A DNA stretch of 64,000 nt from Isoetes taiwanensis (lineage: Eukaryota; Streptophyta; Lycopodiopsida; Isoetales; Isoetaceae). The stretch lies in contig JAJEKV010000049.1 in the NCBI GenBank assembly GCA_021234155.1, positions 8,898,036-8,962,035 of the forward strand, in the 5' to 3' direction. Under the pieces are notes generated by a model that had not been told where the DNA came from, made no database searches, and was given only the letters and a program-made list of their open reading frames with translations. Each line of letters starts with the position of its first letter. The first letter of the stretch is position 1. Shown here piece by piece: positions 45,514 through 56,272 of this stretch. The translations under genes were made by a program, and so were the position numbers.

Positions 45514-45599
45514 CATACAAGCGGGGATAGGTTCTATACGCACAAAATTAAAATTTTGACGATAAAAGTCAAAAATACGTATTTTTAATAAAATAATGA

Positions 45600-45960
45600 T
45601 TTAACGTGATAAAACCTCGCCGGCCGGAAAAAATTTTCACAGACGCTGAAAGCTTCAAAAAGCCGTGACGTCTGTGAAAAAAAATTTCGACGCTGAATAC
45701 AAAGTTTTATACCGCAAAGTACAGTCGACTTTTACAGACCACGAAATCTTACCGTAAAAGCGTCGCCGAAAGTTTTTCCTCACAGACGCTTTTCGCTGAA
45801 GATTTCGCGTACGCCTGAAACCGGGCGGTGTTCAAGACGCTTATTTTTTACGTTTCGCAGTCGCTGAACTGAAGTTTTCGCGTACGCGAAATTTTTTTAT
45901 ATATTCGCGGCGCGCGGATTCAGTTTTTGCGCCGCAAACAAGGTATTTCCTGCGCCCAAC
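45600..45960. repeat. Left subterminal region of the giant hAT
   Basis: CpG-rich zone with repeated CAGACGCT, GACGCTGAA and GCGTCGCCGAAA motifs in both orientations. hAT transposases bind such subterminal motifs in known elements; binding here is inference. Confidence 0.7.
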
Positions 45961-46933
45961 CTTGCAATTTGCCACCCAAAACCATTTTTTTTTTTGTTTT
46001 TCTTAGTTTTTAGGTTTTTTTTTGTTGTTTTTTTTATAGGTAGGCCAGGTTAGGTCATAGCTAGGCCCTCACCAAGTTGCCCCATTGTAAGGGGCGTAAC
46101 GATGGTGAGTGCCTTGTTCTGTGGGCTGAGCTTGGCCTATTTTAGAAAAAAAAATAATAATAATAATTTAAGCAAATAATAATTTAAGAGTAAAGTAAAA
46201 AAAAGAAAAAAAAAAAAACCAAAAAATAAAAGAAATTGGTTGCCTTCCCTTAAACGACAACTGAGAGGGCTTTTTTAGGGTTGCGTGTTGCCAAGAGCAT
46301 AGGCATGCCCCTTGCCTGGTATTGCCGCATTTATTTGCGCCATGCCGAGGGTGGGTGGCACTGCTGAAGCTTAAGGCAACTAGGGTCTCCCTTTATTAAG
46401 AGTATAACCCTCGCCTGACGCCGTTGTTGGCCTTGGTCACGCGGTGTCGAAAGGTGTGCGTTGTACTTTTATTAAGGGTTAGGAGAATGTTTTATTAATT
46501 CACACCCTAGTTCCTGATGGTGTTGTTGATGAAAGTCCGACACTAATATAGGAACTGGCGTATGTTTTGATAAGCATTCGATTGGTCTCGTCTTTTGAAA
46601 AAAGCGTGACCTGGGACAAGTGCAATGCATTTAAAACTTGCTAGCCTTGCATTTTGGCAGTAGCTGGGCTATAGATCATAAATCGTGTTTTGGTCCTTTT
46701 ATTTGTTACCCTATCCTTGGCCTTGCACATACATACTCATGTTAGGGTCTTAGTGTAGGAAGCGTAAAATTAGTGTTTCGTTTTGGTTAAAGTGAGTTGA
46801 TTTACCCTCATGTGCTAAGCACTAAATTGAAAGTTTATCTTTGCTTGACTTGTAGGTGTTGCTGTTGTCAGTTGCGTATTATCGCGGAGTCGCATTTTGC
46901 TAGCCTGCTAGACAATCCCTTAAAATAAGCAGT

Positions 46934-48652
46934 ATGACTTCAGAAGAGAGAGCGGAAGTTAACTTGCAATCAAATGTGGCATTAGTGTCTCAGATAGAGC
47001 CGCAACCAGTAGAGGCATTGGCGTCTCAAACACAGGCTACAGAGCTGCAACCTGAGTCATCTTCTGCAGCACTGCCGCGTAGAAAAAGAAGTAGACCACA
47101 ACAAGCATGGTCTACTTTGAGACCAGATTTCATGAACTGGTTGTGTAATCGGCTGTGCAATGCCTCAGCTCAGGATTTGGAATTGATTACTAGTAGCGAG
47201 GAAGGATGGCTAGACTACCGTGCAGGGCTGGTAAAAGATGCCGAGAGGGCTTTTAAGCTTCGAATGATGGATCTAGAGCCTGAAAAGAGTGAGCAAGAGA
47301 GGTATACATGGATAGTGGGTAATATTAGCCGCACTACCGGCAATATGATCACAGAAGTTGCAAATTTGAGTAGTCATCGCTTGAGGCTAGAGTTGAAAGA
47401 AAAAGCCAGCACATGGAATGCGGCGTGGACCAACAGAAAATTGAAGAAAGAAGCCCATCAACCCCCCCATCTTGTTAAGAAAGTGTTGGCGCAAACCATA
47501 AAAGCCAAACGTCCTGGTGAGACAGATAGGGAGTGGGAAGCTCGTAGAAGAGCAGATGCCAAGACTACTTGGTTTGCCATGGTAGATTCATCACAAATAA
47601 TAAAATGTATAAAACTAATTGGTTCCGGTTCATATGGCGCAGATGTATAAGTGCAATATTTTAGGGTCTAGTTTTATTAAGGATGAACCTTATTGTGTAA
47701 AAACTTCAACATAATAATTTTTCAGATAGTACGTAACCCAATAAGTTAGTGGAAGCTATCTTTGAAGAACATGAGGGAGTCGGAATGCAAGTTAGGCACA
47801 TTGGTAGCACAACCGCCTAGAAAGACAAGGCTTAATTTTCCCTTTTGGAATGGAGGTTCGTTGGCAACCTTCTTTACAAGTCATGGGTCCAATGCCTTTT
47901 CGAGCTTGCATTTAAGAAGTTGGGAGCTGTCCCCGAGAGTTGAGACGGACTTGAGGCTTTTGAGGAGCTTGAGAAAAGAAAGAATTATTTGTTGCCTCTA
48001 GGGTTGGGGACTTAGCAATGTCATTCATGGCGGACTCACAAAGCTCCATCAAGAAAGATATTTGCATATGGACTTGCATCCGGGCAATATATTGCTCCAT
48101 TTTGATTATGGAAAGGAGAAGGGATGTATTAATCCTCGTGTCGATACATTGGCATTTGTGATTGGGGTGAATCCAGGTTGATCCACGAGGCGGTGGAGGT
48201 AAAACGATGGCATTACAAGGGTATGGATGGCGAAGGTAAGAAAAGAATTGAGATGGAAAGGGCCAGGCATCCATATATGCATGATGATCTTTTTGGTAGT
48301 GGCTCAAGACGCGGTGCACGCAAGGGTTGACTTTGATTTACACGGGGCAGCGTACATTGTCTACTACTTAGCTGACTTTGCTAGTAAGCACTCCTACATG
48401 GAGTCAATAGGAAACTTGGAGCAGCAAGGCAAGCATCGGAGAATGTGCGGCTACTTGAAACATTGCGTTGAGTCGCCAATGAGGGACAAAACACGAAAAT
48501 TTGATATGGCCCAGCTACTTGACACAATGCGGAGCAGTTTTCATTGCTCTCCAATTCCGTGCACGAGGCCACAATTGGAATCAGATTGGATTCTTCAACT
48601 TGGCCAGGGTGGCGACGATGCATTAGACCAAGCTGGTCCTAGTCACGCCTAG
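46934..48652 (+). pseudogene. Protein-kinase-like cargo gene of the giant hAT
   Basis: The open frame 46934-47650 (238 codons) has a basic patch (PRRKRSRPQQAW, about residue 51) and ends in IKLIGSGSYGA, a kinase glycine loop. The frame then shifts at a CAG, continuing YKCNILGSSFIKDEPYCVKT with the probable VAIK-type lysine. Around 48020-48120 the minimal catalytic loop reads RYLHMDLHPGNILL (HxD...N), followed by DWGESRL in place of DFG (about 48155). The last open part is 48227-48652 (DLHGAAYIVYYLADF onward). Stops and shifts lie between the parts; several fall at CHG sites and could be sequence error. Its role is unknown: possibly a captured host kinase or a genuine element protein. Confidence 0.55.
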
Positions 48653-48913
48653 CGTGCATATTCACCTACATTTAAACATCCTTGTATTACATAATATTTC
48701 AAATAAATTCATTAAACACTTATCTGATGCTATTTGAAAGATTATTGTCCATGTGTGTTGTGTAGCTTCTTGGCTTTTCTTTTCGTGTGTTTTTTGTGTT
48801 ATTTATTCTGTGCTTTTTTATATGTCGCAGCTAACGAAAATTATAAAGACAAGAAATCAAAGCACACCTATACAAGTCAGTCAGAACACCTATAGAAGTC
48901 AGCACTCCAAATT

Positions 48914-50799
48914 ATGTCCCACGAACCAGACGAAGAATCGAACCCAATTCCACGGAATGTGGATGCGTCAGAGCAGCAGGATCAACATGATTTTTCGGTT
49001 CCCTCTAGTTTGAGGACCCCCTCATGGCAGCATGGCCTGGAGAACGAGCTTGAGATGTCAGCTGCTCGGCAAATGGAGAGAGCAGCAGCACATGCAAGGG
49101 CGAATGAGTTTCGCACGGCTGAGTTAAGAAGGTTGCGTGCGATGGATGAAGTTTCAAAGAGGGATAATTGCACCATCACAGAGGTGCATAATGTAGCTGG
49201 TGAGGCAGGGCCTGGCTATTGTCCAAGTGGAGCAGACTACGACGATGTAATCACAAATTTGGACAAGAATGAGTTTGAAAGAGAGTGGCCTAGTAGGCGG
49301 GGTAAGTATAAGGCTCACGAGTGCAAGAATGCTGTGGTTCGAGCAAAAGCAGTCGAGCGTCATGTCCAAGTGAAGGGACATTTACCCCACAACGGTGAGT
49401 TTAGTAAGAGTTTTGCTTGGCAAGTATAATGAAGCTTGTGAAGGAAGTGCCCGTGAAATTATGGGAGTAGGAAATGGAGGCAAGGGAAGCGTAGTGGCAA
49501 AGACGAAGAGGGTCAAGCTATCGGAAGATAGCGAGAGTGGGCCACATGGTGAGCCTATCACCATTACATACCTTGTTGCCGACGCTTATCCAACTTTTTG
49601 GAGGTGACAAGCGGAAGCCGCTGGCCGGAGCCGTGAATGACCTTGTGGATATTCCTCGGCCCAACCGAGAACGAGAGAAGTCGGAACCTAACACTTTCAA
49701 GAGAATATTCGCTTGAAGGATCGTGGCGATGGGTATGACAAGATGGCCGCTGAATTAGAGGATGCTAAACGGCAACTAGCGGCATTAAACAGGAGGCAAC
49801 GGTCCTTAGAGAAAACAACGAGCACTTGTGCAACTTGACCCGTATCGTTAGACTCGACCCTTTTTAGGGTGACTTCGGAGGCGAGGGATAGTCTTACCCT
49901 TGATTGGGGATCCCGAGGTGTGATCCCGAGGATGGGATCCCCAGAGGGCGCGGTGATCCCTGGAGGGATCCCTTATCATAGCAGAATCGCGAAAAAAAAA
50001 AGCCCTTGTAGTGAAAATCACCAAGTTTTCATATGCATTTTTTTTCGATCCTCCACGTAATCGGGCCGGGGTTTGTGCGAGGTTGGTCGGAATGGGCTTG
50101 AGAAGAGCTCTAGTTTGATGCCAAGGAGGAAGAGAGGGCAGCGCCCGCTATCAAGACGCAAAAAATCCGGCCAAAATGGCCCTAAACTGCGCAGCACCTT
50201 TTAATCGCACAAGCAATGGTGGGATCCCGGCCTCCCGGGATCACACGCCCTCCCGATCCCGCCCTCCGGGATCACACCTCCGGATCCCCCAATCAAGGGT
50301 AAGACTATCCCAGCCGACTTCGAGCGCCGATATCCTATCTCCCTCGCGAAATTATTTGTATGAGAGTCGGGAAGAGCTAAAGGTTGTTGATTACGCATAT
50401 TGCCAATTGTGTGGTGACAAGACAAACCCGACATACGTGGGCTGGTACACTCTAGGGTGTGGGCATCGTATGCACATGCGATGTGTTCTTGATTGGATGT
50501 TGCAAAGCCACTTCTGTCCAACAATGCAAGACGGATGGATTTTTCCCGAGTTACAATATGCCATATTTAATATGCAAGGTCGCATGCCAGCGTTGCCACA
50601 TTTGACCGCTCGCAGGAGGGATGGGCAGATGCACACTTTTCAAACCTTTCGCGAGATGGAATTGTGGAGGGGGGTGGAGGAGCCGCCAAGAAGGAGAGAC
50701 GATTACCCGGACATTAACCGTTCTTACCACCACCTCCAGGGCCGCAGGGTGATTATATTGATCCAAATGACCAATGAAAATGAGATATTACATTTTTAG
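48914..50799 (+). pseudogene. Coiled-coil and RING-type zinc finger cargo gene, split by a MITE
   Basis: The first part, 48914-49429 (171 codons), is charged, with a predicted helical segment (LENELEMSAARQMERAAAHA) and WPSRRGKYKAHECKNAVVRA. Further frames (49395-49870) include a likely coiled coil with AAELEDAKRQLAAL and VLRENNEHL. After the MITE at 49880-50315 the coding resumes in 50340-50799: CQLCGDKTN...CGHRMHMRCVLDWML...CPTM, a C-x2-C...C-x-H-x3-H-x2-C...C arrangement typical of RING-type fingers, which usually act as ubiquitin ligases. Whether all parts form one protein is inference from order, spacing and strand. Confidence 0.45.
49880..50315. mobile_element. MITE of 436 bp inside the RING-type gene
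   Basis: Inverted ends share GGATAGTCTTACCCTTGATT and GGGGATCC (left from 49885, right ending about 50310). The outermost bases GGCGAGG (left) and GGCTGG (right, reverse complement) differ at a CTG site. Flanks GACTTCGGA (49871-49879) and GACTTCGAG (50316-50324) look like a 7-9-bp target duplication. GGATCCC/GGGATCC motifs repeat many times within. Confidence 0.75.
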
Positions 50800-50824
50800 A
50801 CAAAGAAAATTTTGACCTGTATCA

Positions 50825-51205
50825 TTTTGTGAATGGATAATAAGGTAATGACGGGTATAATGACGTTATTTCAAACAAGGTATAATGATGTTATCAAAGG
50901 ATGTTATCAGGTCACCAGGCTTTATATTCTCCATGGCAAACAATATAGACTTCTCGGAATTCTTGTTACCTCCTTTAGAAGGAGCGAGCTTTGCTCTCAT
51001 TCTCTTTTGGGTGTCTCTGTGTCAATGTATCTTAGATACTTTGCTAGGTTATATTACACAAAGACGCCCAAAATGGGGGTGGGAGCAGAAATCGTTCGTT
51101 CGAGAGGAGGTTACAAGGTTTTTGAGTACTCTATTTTTATTGTGGCCACGGAGGATATAAGGCCTAGTGGTTGCTTACGATTCTGTGGGTTCATTAGATG
51201 TTAGT
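50825..51205. other. Non-coding stretch inside the giant hAT
   Basis: Open frames (50833-51204 and an overlapping one) show no recognisable motif. Confidence 0.4.
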
Positions 51206-51209
51206 GATT

Positions 51210-51347
51210 GATGAGTTCAAGCATCGAGACTTCCCAGTCTTTCTTTCCCCTCCTCTTTGGGCAATGTAGCTTAGTTTACATGCTAAGTTCCATCGTCCAA
51301 AGAGGGGTGAAAGCAAGGCTTGGGAAGTCTCGATGCTTGCACTCATG
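51210..51347 (+). ncRNA. Long stem-loop 1, microRNA-precursor-like
   Basis: A hairpin of about 138 nt. The arms are nearly fully complementary at the base (AAGCATCGAGACTTCCCA against TGGGAAGTCTCGATGCTT), imperfect in the middle, and paired again around CTCTTTGG/CCAAAGAG and CTTAG/CTAAG, with a short loop (TTTACATG). Length and pairing suit a plant MIRNA foldback. I recognise no known mature microRNA. It could instead be a foldback MITE. The strand is not certain, because either strand folds. Confidence 0.4.
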
Positions 51348-51381
51348 CGGATTTGGGAATCCGCATGCTTTGACTCTTGAA

Positions 51382-51510
51382 TTCAAGCATCGAGACTTCC
51401 CCGTTTTTCTTTCCCCCCGGCTCTTTGGGCAATGTAGCTTAGTTTATATGCTAAGTTCCATTGTCCAAAGAGCCGGGGGAAAGCAAAGATTGGGACGTCT
51501 CGATGCCTGG
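51382..51510 (+). ncRNA. Long stem-loop 2, tandem paralogue of stem-loop 1
   Basis: Same architecture and about 85-90% the same sequence, with compensating differences: the arm pair CCCCCGGCTCTTTGG and CCAAAGAGCCGGGGG replaces the CCTCCTCTTTGG/CCAAAGAGGGG pairing. A smaller perfect hairpin, CATGCGGATT-tggg-AATCCGCATG, lies between the two at 51344-51367. Confidence 0.4.
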
Positions 51511-51757
51511 ACCCAGGTGTCGAGGCGTCAGAGGTGAGAGCGCACTCTAATTTCAAGCCAAAGTGGTGCCTGGGCGTTGTCCATCTATATAGTGGTTGTT
51601 AGGCACCAAATCATGGAACATCCTAACTCCTTCTATTGATGGAGAACCTTGAGCATCACTATGACTTGAAATTGGAGGACGTGTCCCCTTTGGCACGTTA
51701 ACTTTGGTACGCCAAATCGGCATTTGAATGCCATCAGGACCTATAATTTGTACCTCC

Positions 51758-51824
51758 ATTCCTTTGGGTGGCACATGCCATGCAAACCCACTTGGTATTC
51801 AGAGCATGTGCCACCCAGAGGAAT
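51758..51824. mobile_element. 67-bp miniature foldback with a related empty site
   Basis: Arms ATTCCTTTGGGTGGCACATG (51758) and the complement ending at 51824, one mismatch. The flanking sequence recurs in inverted orientation at 55968-56053 without the foldback (around GGTTAGAGTACAAATTAT), so that site shows the state before insertion. Confidence 0.7.
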
Positions 51825-51899
51825 AGAGAACCATCATCCAATTAAATTGGGATTATGTCAACTCCAAAAGCACGCCAACCTGCAGTTGTTTTCTAGGGG

Positions 51900-52882
51900 A
51901 TATTTGTTTTTTTTATCTTTTTTTTTTACTTGATAAATCACATAAATGTTGCAGTTCCCATGAGTCATTTTAAATGCGACTTGAAATATGCAAAACAGAA
52001 GGGCAAGTTGTTTAAGTTCATGATATCAAAATCCAAGAACATTGGAACAAAAATAATATGTAATTTGATAACAGATGACCTTATTTTCGGGGCAAGAGCA
52101 ACCCCGAAATTATGGATACATGAAACAAATATCATTAAAAACAATCATATATTCAAATAAAACATTATGCGATCAATCCATGTTTTTCCATATATTTAAC
52201 AAGGTGTGTTTTTTTTTTGGCCAAGAACAACCTTAAAATTATGGATATATCAAACAACTATCAATAAAAACAATGATATTCCAATTAAGGAATCAATCCA
52301 TGTTTTCTTACATAAGAAACAAGATTATCTTCCATGTTAGCTGCCTGTCTAGTTCTGGATGCGATTCTAACACTCCACAAACTATCACCCCCTAGCCAAA
52401 TTATTCACAATAGCTATAAATTGGACCACGAACTTATCTGTTGCAAAGTTGTTCGGATTATAAGATGATGGATTCTGGGCTTGAGTTTGATGGTAGAAGC
52501 ACACGAGGTACTATAAAAAGACACAAACTTCTTAGCATTAATAACATCATATCTTGTAATGGAAAAGTAAGAAAGATATAAGATAACAAATATATAACAA
52601 GTATGTCACATTTTTCATGTGGACAAGGAAACTTAATATTATCCAATAGAGAAATAAGATTGATACTAGAGATTCTCCAGCTAACAGCAAGACGAGGGAA
52701 AAATGACTATATCTCTTAGCCAAGTCGTCCTAATTATTTTTCAGGCTACTCTTAGAGTTCCCTGCACTTGTGCATTATTTGATTCGATGATTGAGGTGTT
52801 GCAGTTGTTACCCCTGCAAGTTCAAACTCATCATCACATTCCCCTAATTATTTCAACAACTAAACCTAGTTATGGAATAAAA
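51900..52882. other. Non-coding stretch with a tandem duplication
   Basis: Units at about 52092-52185 and 52222-52310 share AAATTATGGATA, CAATAAAAACAAT and AATCAATCCATGTTTT. No gene is recognised. Confidence 0.5.
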
Positions 52883-53199
52883 CAAATCACGCCAAGCGTG
52901 TATTGTAAAGGAAACTTAGTTATGAAACAAAACAAATATTCTAGAGGAAGCATTGTATTAGCAAGCATAATATTCTAGAGGAAACCTAATATAGAACAAA
53001 ACAAATCACGCCTAGCGTGTATTGGCGAGCACAATAATATTGTAAAAGGTGAATAATATTGTAAAGGTGAAGTTGAAGATATACCTTATACATCAACACC
53101 ATTGTAAGATTAGGCAAGAAGTTTTAGCACTACAGAATTGGTTTTCTATTGCTAAGATGCCAATATGTGAATAGACCAATGCACGCTTGGCGTGATTTG
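52883..53199. mobile_element. MITE with palindromic ends (CACGCCAAGCGTG)
   Basis: CAAATCACGCCAAGCGTG (52883) and its inverted copy CACGCTTGGCGTGATTTG (ending 53199), with an extra direct copy at 53002. Further copies of the motif occur at 48642 and 55045, so it is a repeated signal within the giant hAT. Confidence 0.55.
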
Positions 53200-53900
53200 A
53201 GATATTCACTCTTCTGAAAATCACGCTTTGGGTGTCCTAAATTCCCTCTTATACTTGACCAGGTGGTCATGGAACAGAAGAAAGTGTAAGGAAAAATAGG
53301 ACATAAGAGAAAAACAAGCTCTAAAAAGAAACTCAGAGGAAAGTTTAAAGGGTAAGGATAAATGCCTGCCTGTCGGGTCATACCATCTGCAATTTTGCCA
53401 TCGCCATCTTCTGCCATAGCCGTCCTCATCTGTAAGCAAGAAACAGAAGTGAGCAAGAAGTGAAGCAAGAAACAGAAGAAAAGAAGTGAAGCAAGAAACA
53501 GAAGAAACAGAAGTGAAGTGAAGCTGTTCAGCCTCTTCAAACTTGCGTTTATCTTCCTCGATCGCTGCCTTACGAGCCAAAACAGCGGACCGATCTCTGC
53601 CCATACTCTTCAAAACCAAAACATCAGACTTCTCAGATTGGAAACAAAAGCGCTCCTTCAAGAACCTCTTCGTGTCATACCTAGCCCGTTCCTCTTCCCC
53701 CATAGCCTGGTAACGTTTTTCCCGCTCAGAAGCACATCTGAATCCACATCTGATTTTGCCCACATCTGAATCATAGCCTGGTAACGTTTTTCCCGCAAGA
53801 AACAGAAGAAACAGAAGTGAAGCAAGAAACAGAAGAAAGAGAGGTGCCATATTTGTCTGCGCCATCAAGAGGAGCCGCCATCGCCACGAAATCACCTCCT
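53200..53900 (-). other. Unrecognised open frame with internal repeats
   Basis: A 224-codon minus-strand frame (53895-53221). Its middle reads KRYQAMGEEERARYDTKRF, a charged helical stretch slightly like an HMG-box helix. It is flanked by AGAAACAGAAG-type repeats (53440-53515, 53795-53845) and a direct repeat TAGCCTGGTAACGTTTTTCC (53702 and 53773). The repeats make the remaining translation doubtful. Confidence 0.2.
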
Positions 53901-56272
53901 TTATAAAAAAATCAGCTCACAAATGGTTCTTCTTCTCCATTTTCCCCTGGCATCGACACAAGCATGTCAGCAAAATGGTAAGTTATGGTTTCGGTTGCTT
54001 TGATCTGTCTTTGCCATTCCGGTTGCTTTGATCTGTCTTTGTCGTTCCGCATCACATGGATGTGAAAAAGCTTGAACACCTGAAGAATTGAAAAGCTTTT
54101 TTCCTGTTTCTTGTCGATTCGTATTCAAGCATTTTCTAGCTTCTAAATCTGTTCCAACAATCTTTCTATCGGGTTTTTCTTTCAGATCTATGCAAAAAAA
54201 CCTTCTCTGAAGAGTCGGGTTCATTCTACGTTTTAAGCTTTTCCAATCTATTTCGGCAATATTTCCGTTGATCGTTTTGCTCAAATCGATGCGAAAGAAT
54301 CTGAAAATATGAAGAATCTGAAGCTAAAAGTTAGATCTTGCTACGGCACTCAAGTTTTCAGCTTGAATGCGCCGTAAATTGACATGCAGTTCTACATCTC
54401 CTGTTTTATCTGTATCTCTTTCTTTTGCTGTATGTATCTCTTTCACCAGAAGAGCCCTGGCTATGGCATCTACGCTTTTCAGGAATCAAAAGTTCCAGAA
54501 TCAGCAACTATAGTATGTCTGCTCTCGAAAGATCACATCTATATCATGAATGGATGAAAGAGGATGCCATGGATCAAGTGAGAAGCTGGAAGAAGAAGCA
54601 CAAAATGTGTTTGTAAATTTGAATTTCACGCACGTGTTTCTTCAAATTTGAATTCCTGCACTTTCCTTTTAACCTTCTTATTTCGATGCAGCCACCGATA
54701 AGCATTTCTCGAAAATAAAACAGACGCCGATCTAGCAGAAATAGACCCGACAACAAGAATATGAGCTTCCAGGTTTGATTCATTTTTATTTCTTACCTAT
54801 TTTTATTTCTTACATATTTTTATTTCTTACCAAGAACAAACTTATCTTGGTCTATACAAGGTTATTTGGGCGATTTACACCTGCAGTTACAGTAGCATCA
54901 AGCTTTGCCTCTGCCCTGCCCCTTCCTGTCAGCTCTCGCCCTCGCCCTGCTAATCACTCGCAAATCCGAATGTTGGCCCTCGAGGTTTTATATTTGAGAT
55001 TTTAAGTTTGATCATTTTGAAGCTTTTCTGCCTTCCACCATATTCACGCCAAGCGTGAGTTTCTAGCCTGTTTTGGCTTATTTTCATGCTAACAATTAGC
55101 TTTTTCTCTTTAGTTATTTTTGAGTCAAATCACTCTTTTTGGGGTTTTTTTTAGGTGAACCAAATAAATTGTTGGGACGTATTTTTGAGCTTTTCATCTT
55201 ATTTTCAAGGTAAACTAAGTAATTTTTACATCTTATCTATTTAGCATCTTATTATTATATTTGTGTATTGGATAGGAGGAAGCACGCATACACATTTTAC
55301 CTTTGATATTATTTCAAGATATTTAGAACTTTTATTTAGGAATACGAAACCATATTTGATATGCCATGGCTATTTGAAACTTATTTTTAAGAATATCAAA
55401 TTATGTTTGGTATGGCATCGTGGCTTCTTCTAGTTCAGAATATCATCTAGAATTGTAGTTATGGCACTAACTTAGAGATTTCTATTTTCTGTAGTTTAAC
55501 TCTTACCATGCAGGTTTTTTAATTGTAAATCTCATATTTCACGTCAGTAATAGAAAATACTACTTATTTTGTGGTCTTCGTATCTTTGATGCATGATGCT
55601 ATTATATGCATGCTGAGATGGGTTCTATTTTGGACTACATAAGAAAGCCCAAGCCCATCAATTTCAAAAACAAATTGTGGAAGTTGTTGGGCATTATAAT
55701 TTTTAAGGAAAGATATAATGGAACTTTTTTTCTTGTATGAGATTTCGATTTTATAAAAGTAATTTGTTTGTTATTATTTTGTCTACTTTTGAAATGAAAA
55801 AGGAATAGGTATGCTTATTGTTCTTTTTTCTTCTTAAAGAAAAAGATCAAAAGTTTGCAATTATGTAATTTGATAATGTTTACCTATTTGTAAAAAAGCA
55901 ATAAGAAATGTAAATTTGAATTCATCACTAAAAACCTACAACTTGAAAAATGTCCCAAAATTAAGACATAATCCCAATTTAATTGGATGATGGTTAGAGT
56001 ACAAATTATGGGTCCTGATAGCATTCAAAGCCCAATTTGGCGTACCGAAGTTGGATACATAAAACATTGGTTGGATACATAAAACAAGGTGACAGAATAT
56101 ATGAAGACAAAAACTTGTAACAAAAAAATTTACTTTTCATTCATAGTGCCAGAATGGTTACATAGTTTGAACATCCTCATACACGGTTATAATAGATGGA
56201 CTGAGGGTACAATAGTATGAAAATCCTCAAGACCAATTACAACAGACTGAAAATACTCATCACATCATTTTT
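53901..56272. other. Non-coding stretch of the giant hAT
   Basis: No recognisable coding region. Direct repeat GGTTGCTTTGATCTGTCTTTG (53993 and 54020). Part of 55968-56053 is the inverted counterpart of 51705-51858. Confidence 0.4.

Noticed and set aside
50001-50016. CCCTTGTAGTG as a CACTA 3' end
   Set aside because: It lies within the 436-bp MITE, whose own terminal repeats explain the element; no matching start.
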